Shown: positions 25,065-33,412 of the stretch, piece after piece
How the letters are laid out: the number at the start of each line of letters is the position of its first letter
How positions within the stretch are numbered: the stretch's first letter is position 1
NCBI GenBank assembly: GCA_964509295.1
Contig: CAZDWS010000007.1
Coordinates: 124,001 to 188,000, forward strand
Origin: JBGSQR01 sp964509295
Lineage (GTDB): Bacteria; Desulfobacterota; Desulfuromonadia; Geobacterales; Pseudopelobacteraceae
Direction of reading: 5' to 3'
DNA length: 64,000 bases
The notes under the pieces: model-generated
Databases searched by the model: none
Seen by the model: only the letters and a program-made list of their open reading frames with translations
Told to the model about the DNA's origin: nothing
Translations under genes and position numbers: made by a program

Positions 25065-26021
25065 TTAAGCCAGTGAGCAGCGGCGATGCTGTTTGGATTC
25101 GCCGATGATGCCGTTATATGCGCCGGTCCAGACATGATCTGCACCAAGCTTCAGTTCATTACGCTGTGGAGGTCTGGCCTGCAGATCATCCCATTCACCG
25201 CGCTTGTTCTTTCCACCGGGGAGACTGACGTAATAGCTGGTATTGGCGACCTTGGCCGATGTAATCAGGGTATTCACATTGAATACGATCTGGTTACTGT
25301 TTCCATTCGGATTAAGGAATGTATTGGCCAGGGCTTTCATGATGCGAGCCTTGAGGGTTGGGTGGCAGGTGATAACGAAAGCGGCGTTTTCATCAACAGC
25401 ATAACCGGCGGCCTCCAGATCGGTAATGATCTGAGCGCAGGCATTGTTGATGGTGGTCACATCATCGGTAGCAAAAGCCTGGTTGATGCCGGCGCCGAGG
25501 GAAGTCAGCAAGCCATAGAACAGAACGGCTTTTTTCTCAAACCAGCGGGTGATGGTGTCGCGGGTCAGTTCATCAATCTTGTAGTACTGGTTGAAGCGGA
25601 ACCAGTCATCCAGAATCGGAAAACCACCAATGAAACGAAGGAAGCCGACGCTGGTTTTGGCAGATGTCGGAATTTTGGAGAGTTTGGCCTCTTCACCAGG
25701 TTCCTGCTGATAAAAGGTAACACCGCCGGTTACGTCCAGCACTTCGAAGGCGCTATTGCTGGACTGACGCATGTCGACTTCATCAAACAGCACTTCGTAA
25801 CCACGGTCCGGCGTTTTTACCGTGTCGCTGGTGACAAGGATGATTGGCGAAGGGCCGCTGAGATTTGAATCATGAGCAGCGGACTTGATGCCACCCAATG
25901 GAATATCAGCCACTTTCTTCATAAAATGGCAGATTGCTTCAAGTACCTTTGCCTTGCGCTCTGTCGGGGGGACTTGCTCGATGTTTCCCCAGTTGATTAC
26001 TTCACGTCCAAAAATTTTCAT
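25065..26021 (-). CDS. Major capsid protein
   Basis: 318 residues, the expected size for an HK97-fold capsid subunit. N-terminus MKIFGREVINWGNIEQVPPTERKAK is followed by alternating strand and helix. Features include RWFEKKAVLFYGLLTSLGAG and ITCHPTLKARIMKALANTF in the P/A-domain region. Position after the protease/scaffold and DUF2190 genes supports it. Assignment is from gene order and fold pattern. Confidence 0.78.
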   Translation of the reverse strand: MKIFGREVINWGNIEQVPPTERKAKVLEAICHFMKKVADIPLGGIKSAAHDSNLSGPSPIILVTSDTVKTPDRGYEVLFDEVDMRQSSNSAFEVLDVTGGVTFYQQEPGEEAKLSKIPTSAKTSVGFLRFIGGFPILDDWFRFNQYYKIDELTRDTITRWFEKKAVLFYGLLTSLGAGINQAFATDDVTTINNACAQIITDLEAAGYAVDENAAFVITCHPTLKARIMKALANTFLNPNGNSNQIVFNVNTLITSAKVANTSYYVSLPGGKNKRGEWDDLQARPPQRNELKLGADHVWTGAYNGIIGESKQHRRCSLA

Positions 26022-26058
26022 GATGTCAGATCCTCCTGAGTGGATTTCTTGTTAAGGG

Positions 26059-26400
26059 TTAGTTTTCCATCAGCTCGACAACTACGACAGTATCCGCGGC
26101 AAGAGCGGCCTCAACGCAGATATTTACGCCGGTATTCCCTGCGGCGGTCTTGTTGATATTGCCGTTGGCTGCGACGAAATAGCATTGTTCGCCGGGAGCG
26201 ATGGCGAGAGCGGCTTCTTTCGGGAATTCAATGCGGCCCCGAAATGCATAAATGTTGGCAGTATTAGCGGCGGCTGTATTGACAGCAACCAGAACCTGGC
26301 CATTGACAACAATGATGTCGCCGGGGACGGTGGCGGCATTATGGGTGTATTTCAGTGTGCGGGTGTCTTTGAGCCCGCTGAGAATCTTTGCGGTTGCCAT
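26059..26400 (-). CDS. Capsid-associated protein, DUF2190-like
   Basis: 113 residues, Ala-rich and beta-structured: GDIIVVNGQVLVAVNTAAANTANIYAF then FPKEAALAIAPGEQCYFVAANGNINKTAAGN and the closing CVEAALAADTVVVVEL. The wording (GD.i..g..vgVa......G......G.f.......a...G..vY) matches DUF2190, a family found between scaffold and capsid genes and thought to decorate heads. Spacing to both neighbours is about 35 nt, with good ribosome sites. Confidence 0.78.
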   Translation of the reverse strand: MATAKILSGLKDTRTLKYTHNAATVPGDIIVVNGQVLVAVNTAAANTANIYAFRGRIEFPKEAALAIAPGEQCYFVAANGNINKTAAGNTGVNICVEAALAADTVVVVELMEN

Positions 26401-26433
26401 GGTTTATATCCTCCTGAGTTTTTTGTGAGCGGG

Positions 26434-26874
26434 TTATTTTTCGTCCGGAATAAGCGGGTTTTTATCACCGCTGGTCCCATCGGCGGATTTGTCCTGTCTG
26501 TCATCTGACGGCAGCTTACCGGTAGTCGGGAACTTCTCCGCCACACGCTTCTGCAACGATTTGACCTCGTCCTCGAGGAAGGCAAAGGGCAGGCCGGCTG
26601 CAACCTGTTTCAGGGATGCGTGCTTTTCGGGCTCGTCGCCAACTTCTCCGAGCTTGTGTTTGGCGGCCACATAGTCGGAAACGGTTTTTTCCTTGTAGGC
26701 CTTGCCAAGATCAGCATCGGCAATCAAGGTGGTTTTTTCTGCCTGCAGGGCTGTGATCTGTGCATCCTTCTCGGCGGCCAGTGCCTTGATTCCTGCGGCG
26801 ATCTGTTCTTCAGTGGCGGTTTCGGTCAGTGATTTCATGCCGAGACCGATCAGCATGAGGGCAATCATTTTCAT
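26434..26874 (-). CDS. Nested scaffold protein from an internal start (146 aa)
   Basis: The in-frame ATG at 26874 is preceded by AAGGAG (26883-26888) with an 8-nt gap, an ideal ribosome site with no other reason to be inside a coding region. The product starts MKMIALMLIGLGMKSLTE and covers only the coiled-coil and disordered part of the protease-scaffold protein. Free scaffold in excess over the protease fusion is the known logic of such nested genes. Confidence 0.65.
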   Translation of the reverse strand: MKMIALMLIGLGMKSLTETATEEQIAAGIKALAAEKDAQITALQAEKTTLIADADLGKAYKEKTVSDYVAAKHKLGEVGDEPEKHASLKQVAAGLPFAFLEDEVKSLQKRVAEKFPTTGKLPSDDRQDKSADGTSGDKNPLIPDEK

Positions 26875-27531
26875 GTTTGTATCTCCTTTATCTATGGTGT
26901 CCTGGTCTTTCAGGCCTTTTTGCGTGGTAGCGCCGTTCTGTGCGCCCAGGTAAACAAGTGAACCTTCCCGGGTCTCTCCCGGGCCGACATATTCCCAATA
27001 CAGGATTGGCCCGTTGATGTCCTTTTTGACCGGACGGATATCGGCTGCGCCGAAGCCGATGGAGACATGGCGATAAACGCCGGCATCCATGTTGTCGATG
27101 ATTTCCTTGCGGTGTTCACGCAACATATACGCCCAGGCCCAGACAACCTTGACGGTTGTTATGCCTTCCGGCAGACGCGGTTCTTCGCCGGTCAGGGTTT
27201 TGAACTGCTCGGCGCTCATTGTTTCCGTGGTGGCATCAAAAAACAGTCCCAGGGGGAGGCTCTTGCTGTTGTGAACGGCAATAAATGATTTCCCCGGGAA
27301 GGTGGCGGCGTAATCATCCAGCAGGGATTCAGTAAAACGCTCGTTGTCGCGGTCGATTGCGGAATGGCAAAACAGGAATTTGCGGACGTAGATTTCCTCA
27401 ACCACAAGAGGCCGTAGGGCAAAAGAATTGATCTTCTCCAGCATTGCCGCCGTGATCTCTGCTCCCGATGCTACAACGGCCTTGAAACCGAATGACTTTG
27501 CACCGAATGATTGCCGGCTGGAAAGAGCCAT
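26434..27531 (-). CDS. Prohead protease fused to scaffold (365 aa)
   Basis: Residues about 45-200 form a protease-like domain: RKFLFCHSAIDRDNERF, FPGKSFIAVHNSKSLPLG with a likely catalytic His, and GVYRHVSIGFGAADIRP with a likely catalytic Ser. From residue 220 the protein is helical and Lys/Glu/Ala-rich (TEEQIAAGIKALAAEKDAQITALQAEK), typical of a scaffold, and the tail is disordered. A strong internal start at codon 220 allows separate scaffold production, as in lambda C/Nu3. It begins one base into the stop of the acidic repeat protein. Confidence 0.75.
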   Translation of the reverse strand: MALSSRQSFGAKSFGFKAVVASGAEITAAMLEKINSFALRPLVVEEIYVRKFLFCHSAIDRDNERFTESLLDDYAATFPGKSFIAVHNSKSLPLGLFFDATTETMSAEQFKTLTGEEPRLPEGITTVKVVWAWAYMLREHRKEIIDNMDAGVYRHVSIGFGAADIRPVKKDINGPILYWEYVGPGETREGSLVYLGAQNGATTQKGLKDQDTIDKGDTNMKMIALMLIGLGMKSLTETATEEQIAAGIKALAAEKDAQITALQAEKTTLIADADLGKAYKEKTVSDYVAAKHKLGEVGDEPEKHASLKQVAAGLPFAFLEDEVKSLQKRVAEKFPTTGKLPSDDRQDKSADGTSGDKNPLIPDEK

Positions 27532-27992
27532 TAGATTTTCACTCCTTTGTCGCGGAGGTTTTTCAACACGTCTTCACAGGTGATAAACGATTTTTCCGGG
27601 GCGGCTTCTGTCTCAACAGGTGTTTCTTCTGCAGAAGGCTCTTCATCATTTGTAAGGGTGTCGCCTTCAACCCGGGTCATAATTTCGCCAGTTCCTTCAG
27701 AGGATTTAACTGAATCGGCAGCAGGGCCTTGATCTGCAGCAGGAGTCTCAGCAGGTGATTCATCAGCAGGTGATTCATCAGCAGGTGATTCATCAGCAGG
27801 GCCTTGATCTGCAGCAGGAGTCTCAGCAGGTGATTCATCAGCAGGGCCTTGATCTGCAGCAGGAGTCTCAGCAGGTTTCTCGGTATCTCCGTTTTCGGAC
27901 TTTTCCCCTTCTATGCCATTTGCGGCGAAATCCTTAGTAGCGGGATCCGTAGTATTCGTTCCGACTTTAGTGGTTGAACCTTTCTGTGCCAT
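27531..27992 (-). CDS. Acidic repeat-containing phage protein (153 aa)
   Basis: Disordered, dominated by Pro/Ala/Glu/Asp repeats of the units PAETPAADQG and PADES (about residues 40-92), then another acidic stretch and a short folded-looking C-terminus SFITCEDVLKNLRDKGVKI. It sits between portal-MuF and the protease/scaffold gene, overlapping the latter by 1 nt. A head-assembly accessory role is likely from position. The C-terminal 20 residues may be the functional binding motif. Confidence 0.6.
   Translation of the reverse strand: MAQKGSTTKVGTNTTDPATKDFAANGIEGEKSENGDTEKPAETPAADQGPADESPAETPAADQGPADESPADESPADESPAETPAADQGPAADSVKSSEGTGEIMTRVEGDTLTNDEEPSAEETPVETEAAPEKSFITCEDVLKNLRDKGVKI
27722..27873. 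repeat. Nested tandem repeats inside the acidic repeat gene
   Basis: A 15-bp unit TCAGCAGGTGATTCA occurs three times in a row, inside a longer unit of roughly 40-60 bp that contains GGCCTTGATCTGCAGCAGG and occurs two to three times. Copies are nearly identical at DNA level, so they are recent or actively homogenised; they keep the reading frame. Confidence 0.85.
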
Positions 27993-28043
27993 ATCGAACC
28001 TTCCTTTCAGGTAACCTTTTATGAGCGATGTATGTCCTGTTAC

Positions 28044-28084
28044 CAGTTTTCAAGGTCTTACTCTGGCAAGCGGGGACACTTTTT
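28044..28084. repeat. 41-bp dispersed element, copy 1
   Basis: Matches copy 2 at 32740-32780 at 35 of 41 positions, with the first 17 bases identical (CAGTTTTCAAGGTCTTA). It lies in the gap between the portal-MuF stop and the acidic repeat gene, in the same orientation relative to transcription as copy 2. Confidence 0.75.
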
Positions 28085-30132
28085 TAAACAGTTTCCGATT
28101 TTGCGGGCCTGGTTGCACACCGGCAGCGCGGATGAACGGGGGGCCGTGGAACTTCACTGATCTTGTATTCGCCCTTTAATGCCAAACAGATCGGGCAGGC
28201 ATCCGGCGCCGGCACATAATCGACCATCTGGATTTTCCAGGCCTGCCATTCATCCAGCTTGGCCCCTTCTGCTGCCATTGCCATTTCCGTACGGGCCAGA
28301 CGCTCCCAGCTGCTGTTCTGATCGCCAAAGAGTTTGTTCAGCCTGGACGCCACCGACATGGGGTTGCTGCCTGCTAAAACATGCGCCTGCATTTCTGTGA
28401 TGATCTTGTCTTTGATAGATATAGTCACATTGTCGCGGACCAGCTGGAAGCCGTTCCGGCATAGTTCATCGTAAACTTCGGCATTCTTGATGATGTCCAG
28501 GATAGGCCGTTCTTTACCTATGATCTGGGCGGCGCGGATCAGGCCCAAGCTGTAGGACTCGGCATAGTACGAGCGGATAGGGCTGTCAGGCGCGTCAAGA
28601 GCGTAATCATTGATCATGCTTTGGCTGGCCTGTTCCAGTTGCGCCAGTTGTTCCGGTGAAAGGGTAAACTTTTCATCAAGCGGGGCTTTTGACATTGCCA
28701 GGCTGGCCGGATCAAGTTTGCAGATAGTGAATATCCGCAACGCCAATTCATGCCAGTCGGCTTTCAGGCGGTTTTCATAGGCGGTTTCAGTTTGGTCCAG
28801 TTCCGGCCAGGAGGAAGGGCGGGTTTCCTTGTTGTTATTTATCAGTTTGCCAGCTCCGGCAAAGTGATCGGTTCCACAATCACAGCCCTTGGCATGTTTG
28901 GGTTGTGGTTGGCTGGATGATGCGCCTTGTGCGCTCATCTGATCAGCCTGGGAATTCAGGAATCTGGCCTGTGCCTGGGCTACCATGTCATGCAGGTTGA
29001 CCTGCTGCCATTCCAGTTTCCAGTCGCCGGGCTTCCAGGTACGGCCCCTCAATCTGAGCATGGTTGTAATCAGCTTCTCGAAATGCGGCAGTTTGGCCGC
29101 CTGACGGACGGAAACATCAGCCAGGACCATCTCGGCCTCAAAATTTGCACGGCGTTCGGTTGTGGAGAACGAATAACCGAGCATCCAGGAGGGCAGGCCG
29201 GTTTTGCCGCAAATGTCCTGCACAACCTGCCGCATGGGTATTTCCATTTCCAATAACTGGCCATCTGCGCCGATTATCTCAATTTTTATTTCGCTGTTAA
29301 TATCAATGGCTCGGACAAAATCGGCGCTCTTGCCTTCGCGCTTGGCCCTGACGGCGGCGGTCAACTCGTCGGCGATCTGTTTGCGCCGCGCCTCCAGGTC
29401 GGTGCCGTCTTTTTTGCTGGTTTTGTATGTAACTGCAAAAGAAGGATCCCCGAAACGCTCCCAGGAGTTCTGAGTGGCATTGTAGATGGTGGCCATGATC
29501 TTGCTGACAGTTTCACAACCCCGGAAAATAGGCACCCCGTAAGGATTCTGGTTCTCGTTGCCGATACTGAAATAAATCAGGTTGCCGGGATTCAGCTCTC
29601 GCTCGGCTGAATCGCCGTCCGCTTTCTGATAGATCCGCAGGTTGTTTTCATCCCGGGAGAACTTGATGTATTTTGAGTCTCCCACGCGCAGGCCGATTAT
29701 GTCCGTGCGTTTGGCGTCGGTGATATATTCTCCGATACCGAAACCCTGCTCGAATCCCTCGCGGGTCCAGCCCTGGTGAAAGGCCTGCAACCCCGCCTGC
29801 AAGGGTGACCCGTCAATGCAGACGCCATTGACCGGAACATGCTGCATCCATTCCCTGATCTCCTCCACCAGCTTCTCATTGTTGCCGGTAACAACCGGAA
29901 CACCGTCCAGCGTGACCAGACGCTCTATCGCCGCCCCGAAGATGGGTATTGTCTCAACCAGGAATTCAAAGAACCAGGGCTGCACCTTGCGAGGCACAAA
30001 CTGATTGAAATATTTGGTAGACATGCCTTGACCTTCAGCAGGTCTTAACTGGACGCCGTTCTGTGCTGCCGTAGTCCCTGGAACTCTTGCTTTTGCAAAT
30101 GGGCTGCGTATCTCGATACCTAAAAAGTTCAT
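28084..30132 (-). CDS. Portal protein (DUF935, Mu gp29-like) fused to a MuF-like head protein
   Basis: 682 residues. The N-terminal about 410 residues are a Mu-type portal: PWFFEFLVETIPIFGAAIERLVTLDGVPVV, RVGDSKYIKFSRDENNLRIY, NLIYFSIGNENQNPYGVPIFRG. After a linker with CDCGTD, the C-terminal about 200 residues form the MuF domain, ending with the zinc-type motif CPICLALKGEYKISE and HPRCRCATRP. In Mu these are separate genes (gp29 and gp30). MuF proteins sit in the head and often carry effector domains, but none is attached here. It overlaps the terminase by 4 nt. Confidence 0.88.
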   Translation of the reverse strand: MNFLGIEIRSPFAKARVPGTTAAQNGVQLRPAEGQGMSTKYFNQFVPRKVQPWFFEFLVETIPIFGAAIERLVTLDGVPVVTGNNEKLVEEIREWMQHVPVNGVCIDGSPLQAGLQAFHQGWTREGFEQGFGIGEYITDAKRTDIIGLRVGDSKYIKFSRDENNLRIYQKADGDSAERELNPGNLIYFSIGNENQNPYGVPIFRGCETVSKIMATIYNATQNSWERFGDPSFAVTYKTSKKDGTDLEARRKQIADELTAAVRAKREGKSADFVRAIDINSEIKIEIIGADGQLLEMEIPMRQVVQDICGKTGLPSWMLGYSFSTTERRANFEAEMVLADVSVRQAAKLPHFEKLITTMLRLRGRTWKPGDWKLEWQQVNLHDMVAQAQARFLNSQADQMSAQGASSSQPQPKHAKGCDCGTDHFAGAGKLINNNKETRPSSWPELDQTETAYENRLKADWHELALRIFTICKLDPASLAMSKAPLDEKFTLSPEQLAQLEQASQSMINDYALDAPDSPIRSYYAESYSLGLIRAAQIIGKERPILDIIKNAEVYDELCRNGFQLVRDNVTISIKDKIITEMQAHVLAGSNPMSVASRLNKLFGDQNSSWERLARTEMAMAAEGAKLDEWQAWKIQMVDYVPAPDACPICLALKGEYKISEVPRPPVHPRCRCATRPAKSETV

Positions 30133-31904
30133 GCGAATATATCCTCCTGATTTGTTCCAGGTAAAACGACTCTCAAGGTCAAGACCCTGTCGGCGTCAAT
30201 AGCGTGATCGTCAATATCCTTGAATATGCGTCGGGTCTGGCCGTTCCTGTAGGTGTGGCTTGGGTAGTACAGAATAATGTCCGGGTCGTAGGGGTATTGC
30301 AGCTGTACCCGCTGCATTTTGGTTGTCAGCAGGTCTGTTGAAAGCTCTTTACCGGAAAGGCGAAGCGGTTTGCCGGTTTTCTTGTCGATGATCGGTTCGC
30401 CGTCTTCATCAACAGCATCATAAGCGGCTCCGAACTGATAACCGGTCAGGCGGTCTTCATAGCTCTTGTGCTGATATTGTTCCTGTCCTTGAAGGTTATG
30501 AACAACAGCGGAACCGGCATTGCCGAAGTCAACGCCCCAACCCATTGTGTCTGCACCGGCATCATAGATATCATCCAGTGCGTCAATAGCATCGGCCTGT
30601 TGATCATAAGTGACGCCTTTAAGCTGGACTCTAGCGGTCAGGCGGTGAGTTTTGCCATAGACAAGCTTTACATATAGTTCTGTCGGATCCTGCGAGAAAC
30701 CAAGGTCAGCGCCGCCAAAATGCAGGCCGGGGGCACCATCAAAAAACGCTTTGATTTCTGCCTTGATATCAAACTGGTGTTTGCTGATGCGCTTATCACA
30801 AAGGGTAACCGATTCTGGCTTACTCTTGACGCCGTCCACAATGGGCGCAACCAGCTCATATCCGTAAAGACTGACTTCACCCTGTGATTCATCCACCAGT
30901 ATCTTGAGGCAACGGTATTCAGGGATATCATGGAGAAGCCGCTGAAACTGATACCAAGGGAATACGCTATTTTCAGGATCGCCCCAATTGCCAAGAACGT
31001 TTTGTTGATACCCGGGAGAATCCTCACCGCCGTACTGTTCAATGTAAAAGCGGCGCCGCTCCGGTGTCCAGAATGGCGGCGGCATCAATTCCTTGCTCCA
31101 GTGGAATTTATGGAAAGTAAGGTTTTTCAGACCAATATCGCCTGATTCTTCATCTTCTGATTTTAGTTTTCCGTCTGCTTTCTGGCAGAGACGATAAAAA
31201 ACCGTTGAACGGTCACCATCCGGTGTGCTGTAAGCCTTATGGACACAACCGGGCTTGGATGCGCGCCAGAACTCTTTCCAGATATCGGGGTTTTTTGCCT
31301 TGGCCGCTTCATCAAACATAGCAAATGTGGAGACATGGACACCGCGCAGGGCCTCACCGTCATGGCCTGTTGGTCTGAAATCTATCTTAAAGCCGTTACT
31401 GAACTTCATGTGGTGATGTGGCTGTTTTCGATGAAGAATAAGAGCTTTGCCAAGTAGGGTGTTGTAATTCAGCTGCTCTGCAATGCTGTCGATGATTTCA
31501 AGCAGATAGATTGTCATGGGAGCGGTAACCAGGCCGCTGCCGTTTGACACATTGAACGCCTTGTAAAGGATGAACCCGATTATCTCGCGGGTTTTGCCAA
31601 CCTCGGCGCCGCATTCGTGCAGGGTGTTTCCGTTGTAGCGGATTGATTCTTCCTGATAATCCCAATATGTCCAGGGGCGGTCCGGATCGTCAGGGTTACG
31701 CAGAAAAGCAGCACACCACAGGACCGGATCAGCGCAGATGATCGCTAGTTGGAATTCTTCCAGGGAAGTAAAGGGACGAGGGAATTCACCGCGCGCGATC
31801 TGATGCCAGGTCCAGTCCAGATCGCGCAGGGTGTTCTCGAAAGTCAGTTCTGGAACAATGACCATTTTGCCGAGGTCGGCAATATGCTCGAGAGGCTGAA
31901 TCAC
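30129..31904 (-). CDS. Terminase large subunit, Mu gp28-like
   Basis: 591 residues. ATPase: a deviant Walker A GAEVGKT (about 99-105), Walker B STFAMFDEAAK (about 195). C-terminal RNase H-like nuclease with the acidic residues in LHFGGADLGFSQDPTELYVK and DTMGWGVDFGNAGSAV. This is the motor that packages DNA and cuts concatemers; Mu-type family membership suggests headful packaging, though this phage does not appear to transpose. It overlaps the upstream gene by 4 nt. Confidence 0.88.
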   Translation of the reverse strand: MIQPLEHIADLGKMVIVPELTFENTLRDLDWTWHQIARGEFPRPFTSLEEFQLAIICADPVLWCAAFLRNPDDPDRPWTYWDYQEESIRYNGNTLHECGAEVGKTREIIGFILYKAFNVSNGSGLVTAPMTIYLLEIIDSIAEQLNYNTLLGKALILHRKQPHHHMKFSNGFKIDFRPTGHDGEALRGVHVSTFAMFDEAAKAKNPDIWKEFWRASKPGCVHKAYSTPDGDRSTVFYRLCQKADGKLKSEDEESGDIGLKNLTFHKFHWSKELMPPPFWTPERRRFYIEQYGGEDSPGYQQNVLGNWGDPENSVFPWYQFQRLLHDIPEYRCLKILVDESQGEVSLYGYELVAPIVDGVKSKPESVTLCDKRISKHQFDIKAEIKAFFDGAPGLHFGGADLGFSQDPTELYVKLVYGKTHRLTARVQLKGVTYDQQADAIDALDDIYDAGADTMGWGVDFGNAGSAVVHNLQGQEQYQHKSYEDRLTGYQFGAAYDAVDEDGEPIIDKKTGKPLRLSGKELSTDLLTTKMQRVQLQYPYDPDIILYYPSHTYRNGQTRRIFKDIDDHAIDADRVLTLRVVLPGTNQEDIFA

Positions 31905-32689
31905 TCGCCATTCACCTGCTTTTTAGCTTGGGCAAGGGCGTTTCCGGCATTACGGAAGATATCGGCAATGGTGGCAGCGGCGTTATCATCGGTTTTCTTG
32001 CGCTCGATCGCTGCCGGCGTAATCATGAAATCGGGCAGGGTGACACCAACGGCTTTGAGCAGGTTGGAAAGTGGCAAAAGGGAAGGGTTGGGCTTTATCT
32101 CAAACCCGACTACCTTACCGGATTTGTCGATTTTCTCGCTTTTCATGTAAACGCCGTATTCAAGAATACTGGCCTGCAGTTCATCAATCACTTGAAGAGA
32201 TTGACCGAGCTGAAGCGTCACAACGTTTTTCAGGTCAGTCATGTTGCCATCGGACATGGCAGTGGAAAGGGCGTTGATAGTATGCAGCATGTACTCTTTG
32301 TCCAGGCACTGCTGGCCCGGTTGAGTGGCGCCGTCATCGACAAGGTTGCATGGATATTGTGGACAGGTGGATTTGCAGGGCTTGCCGAGTGAGAGCATGC
32401 GCTTTTTGGAGTGCAGACCATGTTTCCAGCCGTTCATACTGCTGGCGGCTTTGCCTTCGGGTGTAACAGGGCCGGTGGAAAGCTGTGCGTTGGCCTGACG
32501 GGCTTTAAGCGCGGCATCCGAGAGAGTATATGACCGCTTGACCCTCAGGCGCTCCATGACCGGATCAGGCGCGTCAGGATCGCCTTTCAATAACAGCTCA
32601 TACTCGGCCATCAGTCCCGGCTCTCCGGAATCTATCCGTTCACGGAGATCAGCAAGGCGGTCTTTATAGGATTGTTGTTGTTCAAACAT
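31901..32689 (-). CDS. First late gene, possible terminase small subunit (262 aa)
   Basis: The start is placed at ATG 32689, which has AGGAGG 8 nt upstream; a longer frame back to 32725 is less likely. N-terminal coiled coil (QQSYKDRLADLRERIDSG), then the block QLSTGPVTPEGKAASSMNGWKHGLHSK seen in many uncharacterised bacterial and phage proteins, then a cysteine cluster CKSTCPQYPC plus a later Cys, and a helical remainder. Position before the large terminase suggests a small terminase, but no helix-turn-helix was clear. Function uncertain. Confidence 0.6.
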   Translation of the reverse strand: MFEQQQSYKDRLADLRERIDSGEPGLMAEYELLLKGDPDAPDPVMERLRVKRSYTLSDAALKARQANAQLSTGPVTPEGKAASSMNGWKHGLHSKKRMLSLGKPCKSTCPQYPCNLVDDGATQPGQQCLDKEYMLHTINALSTAMSDGNMTDLKNVVTLQLGQSLQVIDELQASILEYGVYMKSEKIDKSGKVVGFEIKPNPSLLPLSNLLKAVGVTLPDFMITPAAIERKKTDDNAAATIADIFRNAGNALAQAKKQVNGE

Positions 32690-32739
32690 AAAAAAGCCCT
32701 CCTGGGTGGATCTTTTCCACGCCATAGAGGGCTAGATAA

Positions 32740-32780
32740 CAGTTTTCAAGGTCTTATTCTGGCAGGGATGGACACTATTT
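32740..32780. repeat. 41-bp dispersed element, copy 2, upstream of the late operon
   Basis: 35 of 41 positions match copy 1 at 28044-28084. Read on the minus strand it ends AAGACCTTGAAAACTG about 50 nt before the first late gene, and TTGAAA followed at 17 bp by TATGGC could be a weak promoter. It is a candidate site for the Mor-like late activator, by position only. Confidence 0.7.
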
Positions 32781-32841
32781 GGCTTTGTTCTGTAAATAGC
32801 TGATAAATAACCGATATATAGTAAGAATCCGTTCACTTTGC

Positions 32842-32870
32842 TTGACAAAAAAAGTTCTATAGAGTATATG
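32842..32870 (+). promoter_or_regulatory. Promoter of the Cas2-like gene, with a repressor box in the spacer
   Basis: TTGACA (32842-32847), exactly 17 bp, TATATG (32865-32870) on the plus strand. The spacer contains GTTCTATAGAG (32854-32864) with the same TCTATAGA palindrome as the repressor operators. It points away from the late operon, towards 33100. Confidence 0.6.
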
Positions 32871-32889
32871 TTGTGCAACCAACAAAAAA

Positions 32890-32918
32890 GGCTACTAGAT
32901 TTAGTGGGTCTAGTAGCC
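32890..32918 (+). other. Leader hairpin upstream of the Cas2-like gene
   Basis: Perfect 10-bp stem GGCTACTAGA / TCTAGTAGCC with a 9-nt loop, about 15-20 nt into the predicted leader. No U-tract follows, so it is a structural element rather than a terminator. The rest of the 32919-33099 leader is AT-rich; a 59-codon frame from 32868 lacks a ribosome site and is not called. Confidence 0.5.
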
Positions 32919-33099
32919 AATGATTGGGCCCGATGGGGATCGGGGCTTGTTGCGGAGTATGGAGGCTCCTTTGAGGTTTGTTTGTACCAAAGGATGATGC
33001 TTTGCTCAAGAAAAATCTTTCCCATTAAAGGAGAAAAAGTTTTTTGATGTAAGGCATTTTTTATTTTTTAGTACAAATCTAACTTAAAAGGACAGAAAA

Positions 33100-33405
33100 A
33101 TGAAAACTTATTTAGTAACTTATGATTTGAACAAAGAAGGCGCTGCATATACAAAAGCCAAAGAACTCGTTATCAGTGCTATTAAATCCGCTGGACAAAG
33201 TATTCATTGTTTAACAACAACATGGATAGTCAGATCAAATTTTGCAAGTGCTGACCAACTCTCGACTCATATTTTAAATTTAAAATGCATAGACTCGAAT
33301 GATAGACTTTTGGTCACTCAATTGTGTTCAGACAAGCAAGGATGGTTGGCAAAGGAACAATGGAATTTTATCAATGATTCACCCTCCTGCCGGGCTTGTA
33401 ATTAA
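33100..33405 (+). CDS. Orphan Cas2-like/SinR-like ferredoxin-fold protein (101 aa)
   Basis: MKTYLVTYDLNKEGAAYTKAKELVISAIKSAG opens with the beta-strand plus YDL pattern of the Cas2/VapD-like small ferredoxin-fold group; HCLTTTWIVRSN and SNDRLLVTQLCSDKQGWL match the wording of the stand-alone SinR-like members of that group. There is no CRISPR array, Cas1 or toxin partner nearby. It has its own promoter, leader and terminator and runs against all neighbouring genes: the layout of a phage 'moron' expressed in the lysogen. Nuclease activity cannot be assumed. Confidence 0.72.
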   Translation: MKTYLVTYDLNKEGAAYTKAKELVISAIKSAGQSIHCLTTTWIVRSNFASADQLSTHILNLKCIDSNDRLLVTQLCSDKQGWLAKEQWNFINDSPSCRACN

Positions 33406-33412
33406 ATCTCAA

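Noticed and set aside
32838..33047. Reading frame of 69 codons in the leader of the Cas2-like gene
   Set aside because: Its TTG start precedes the promoter, its first ATG overlaps the -10 region, and it lacks a ribosome site; the hairpin and promoter explain the region better.
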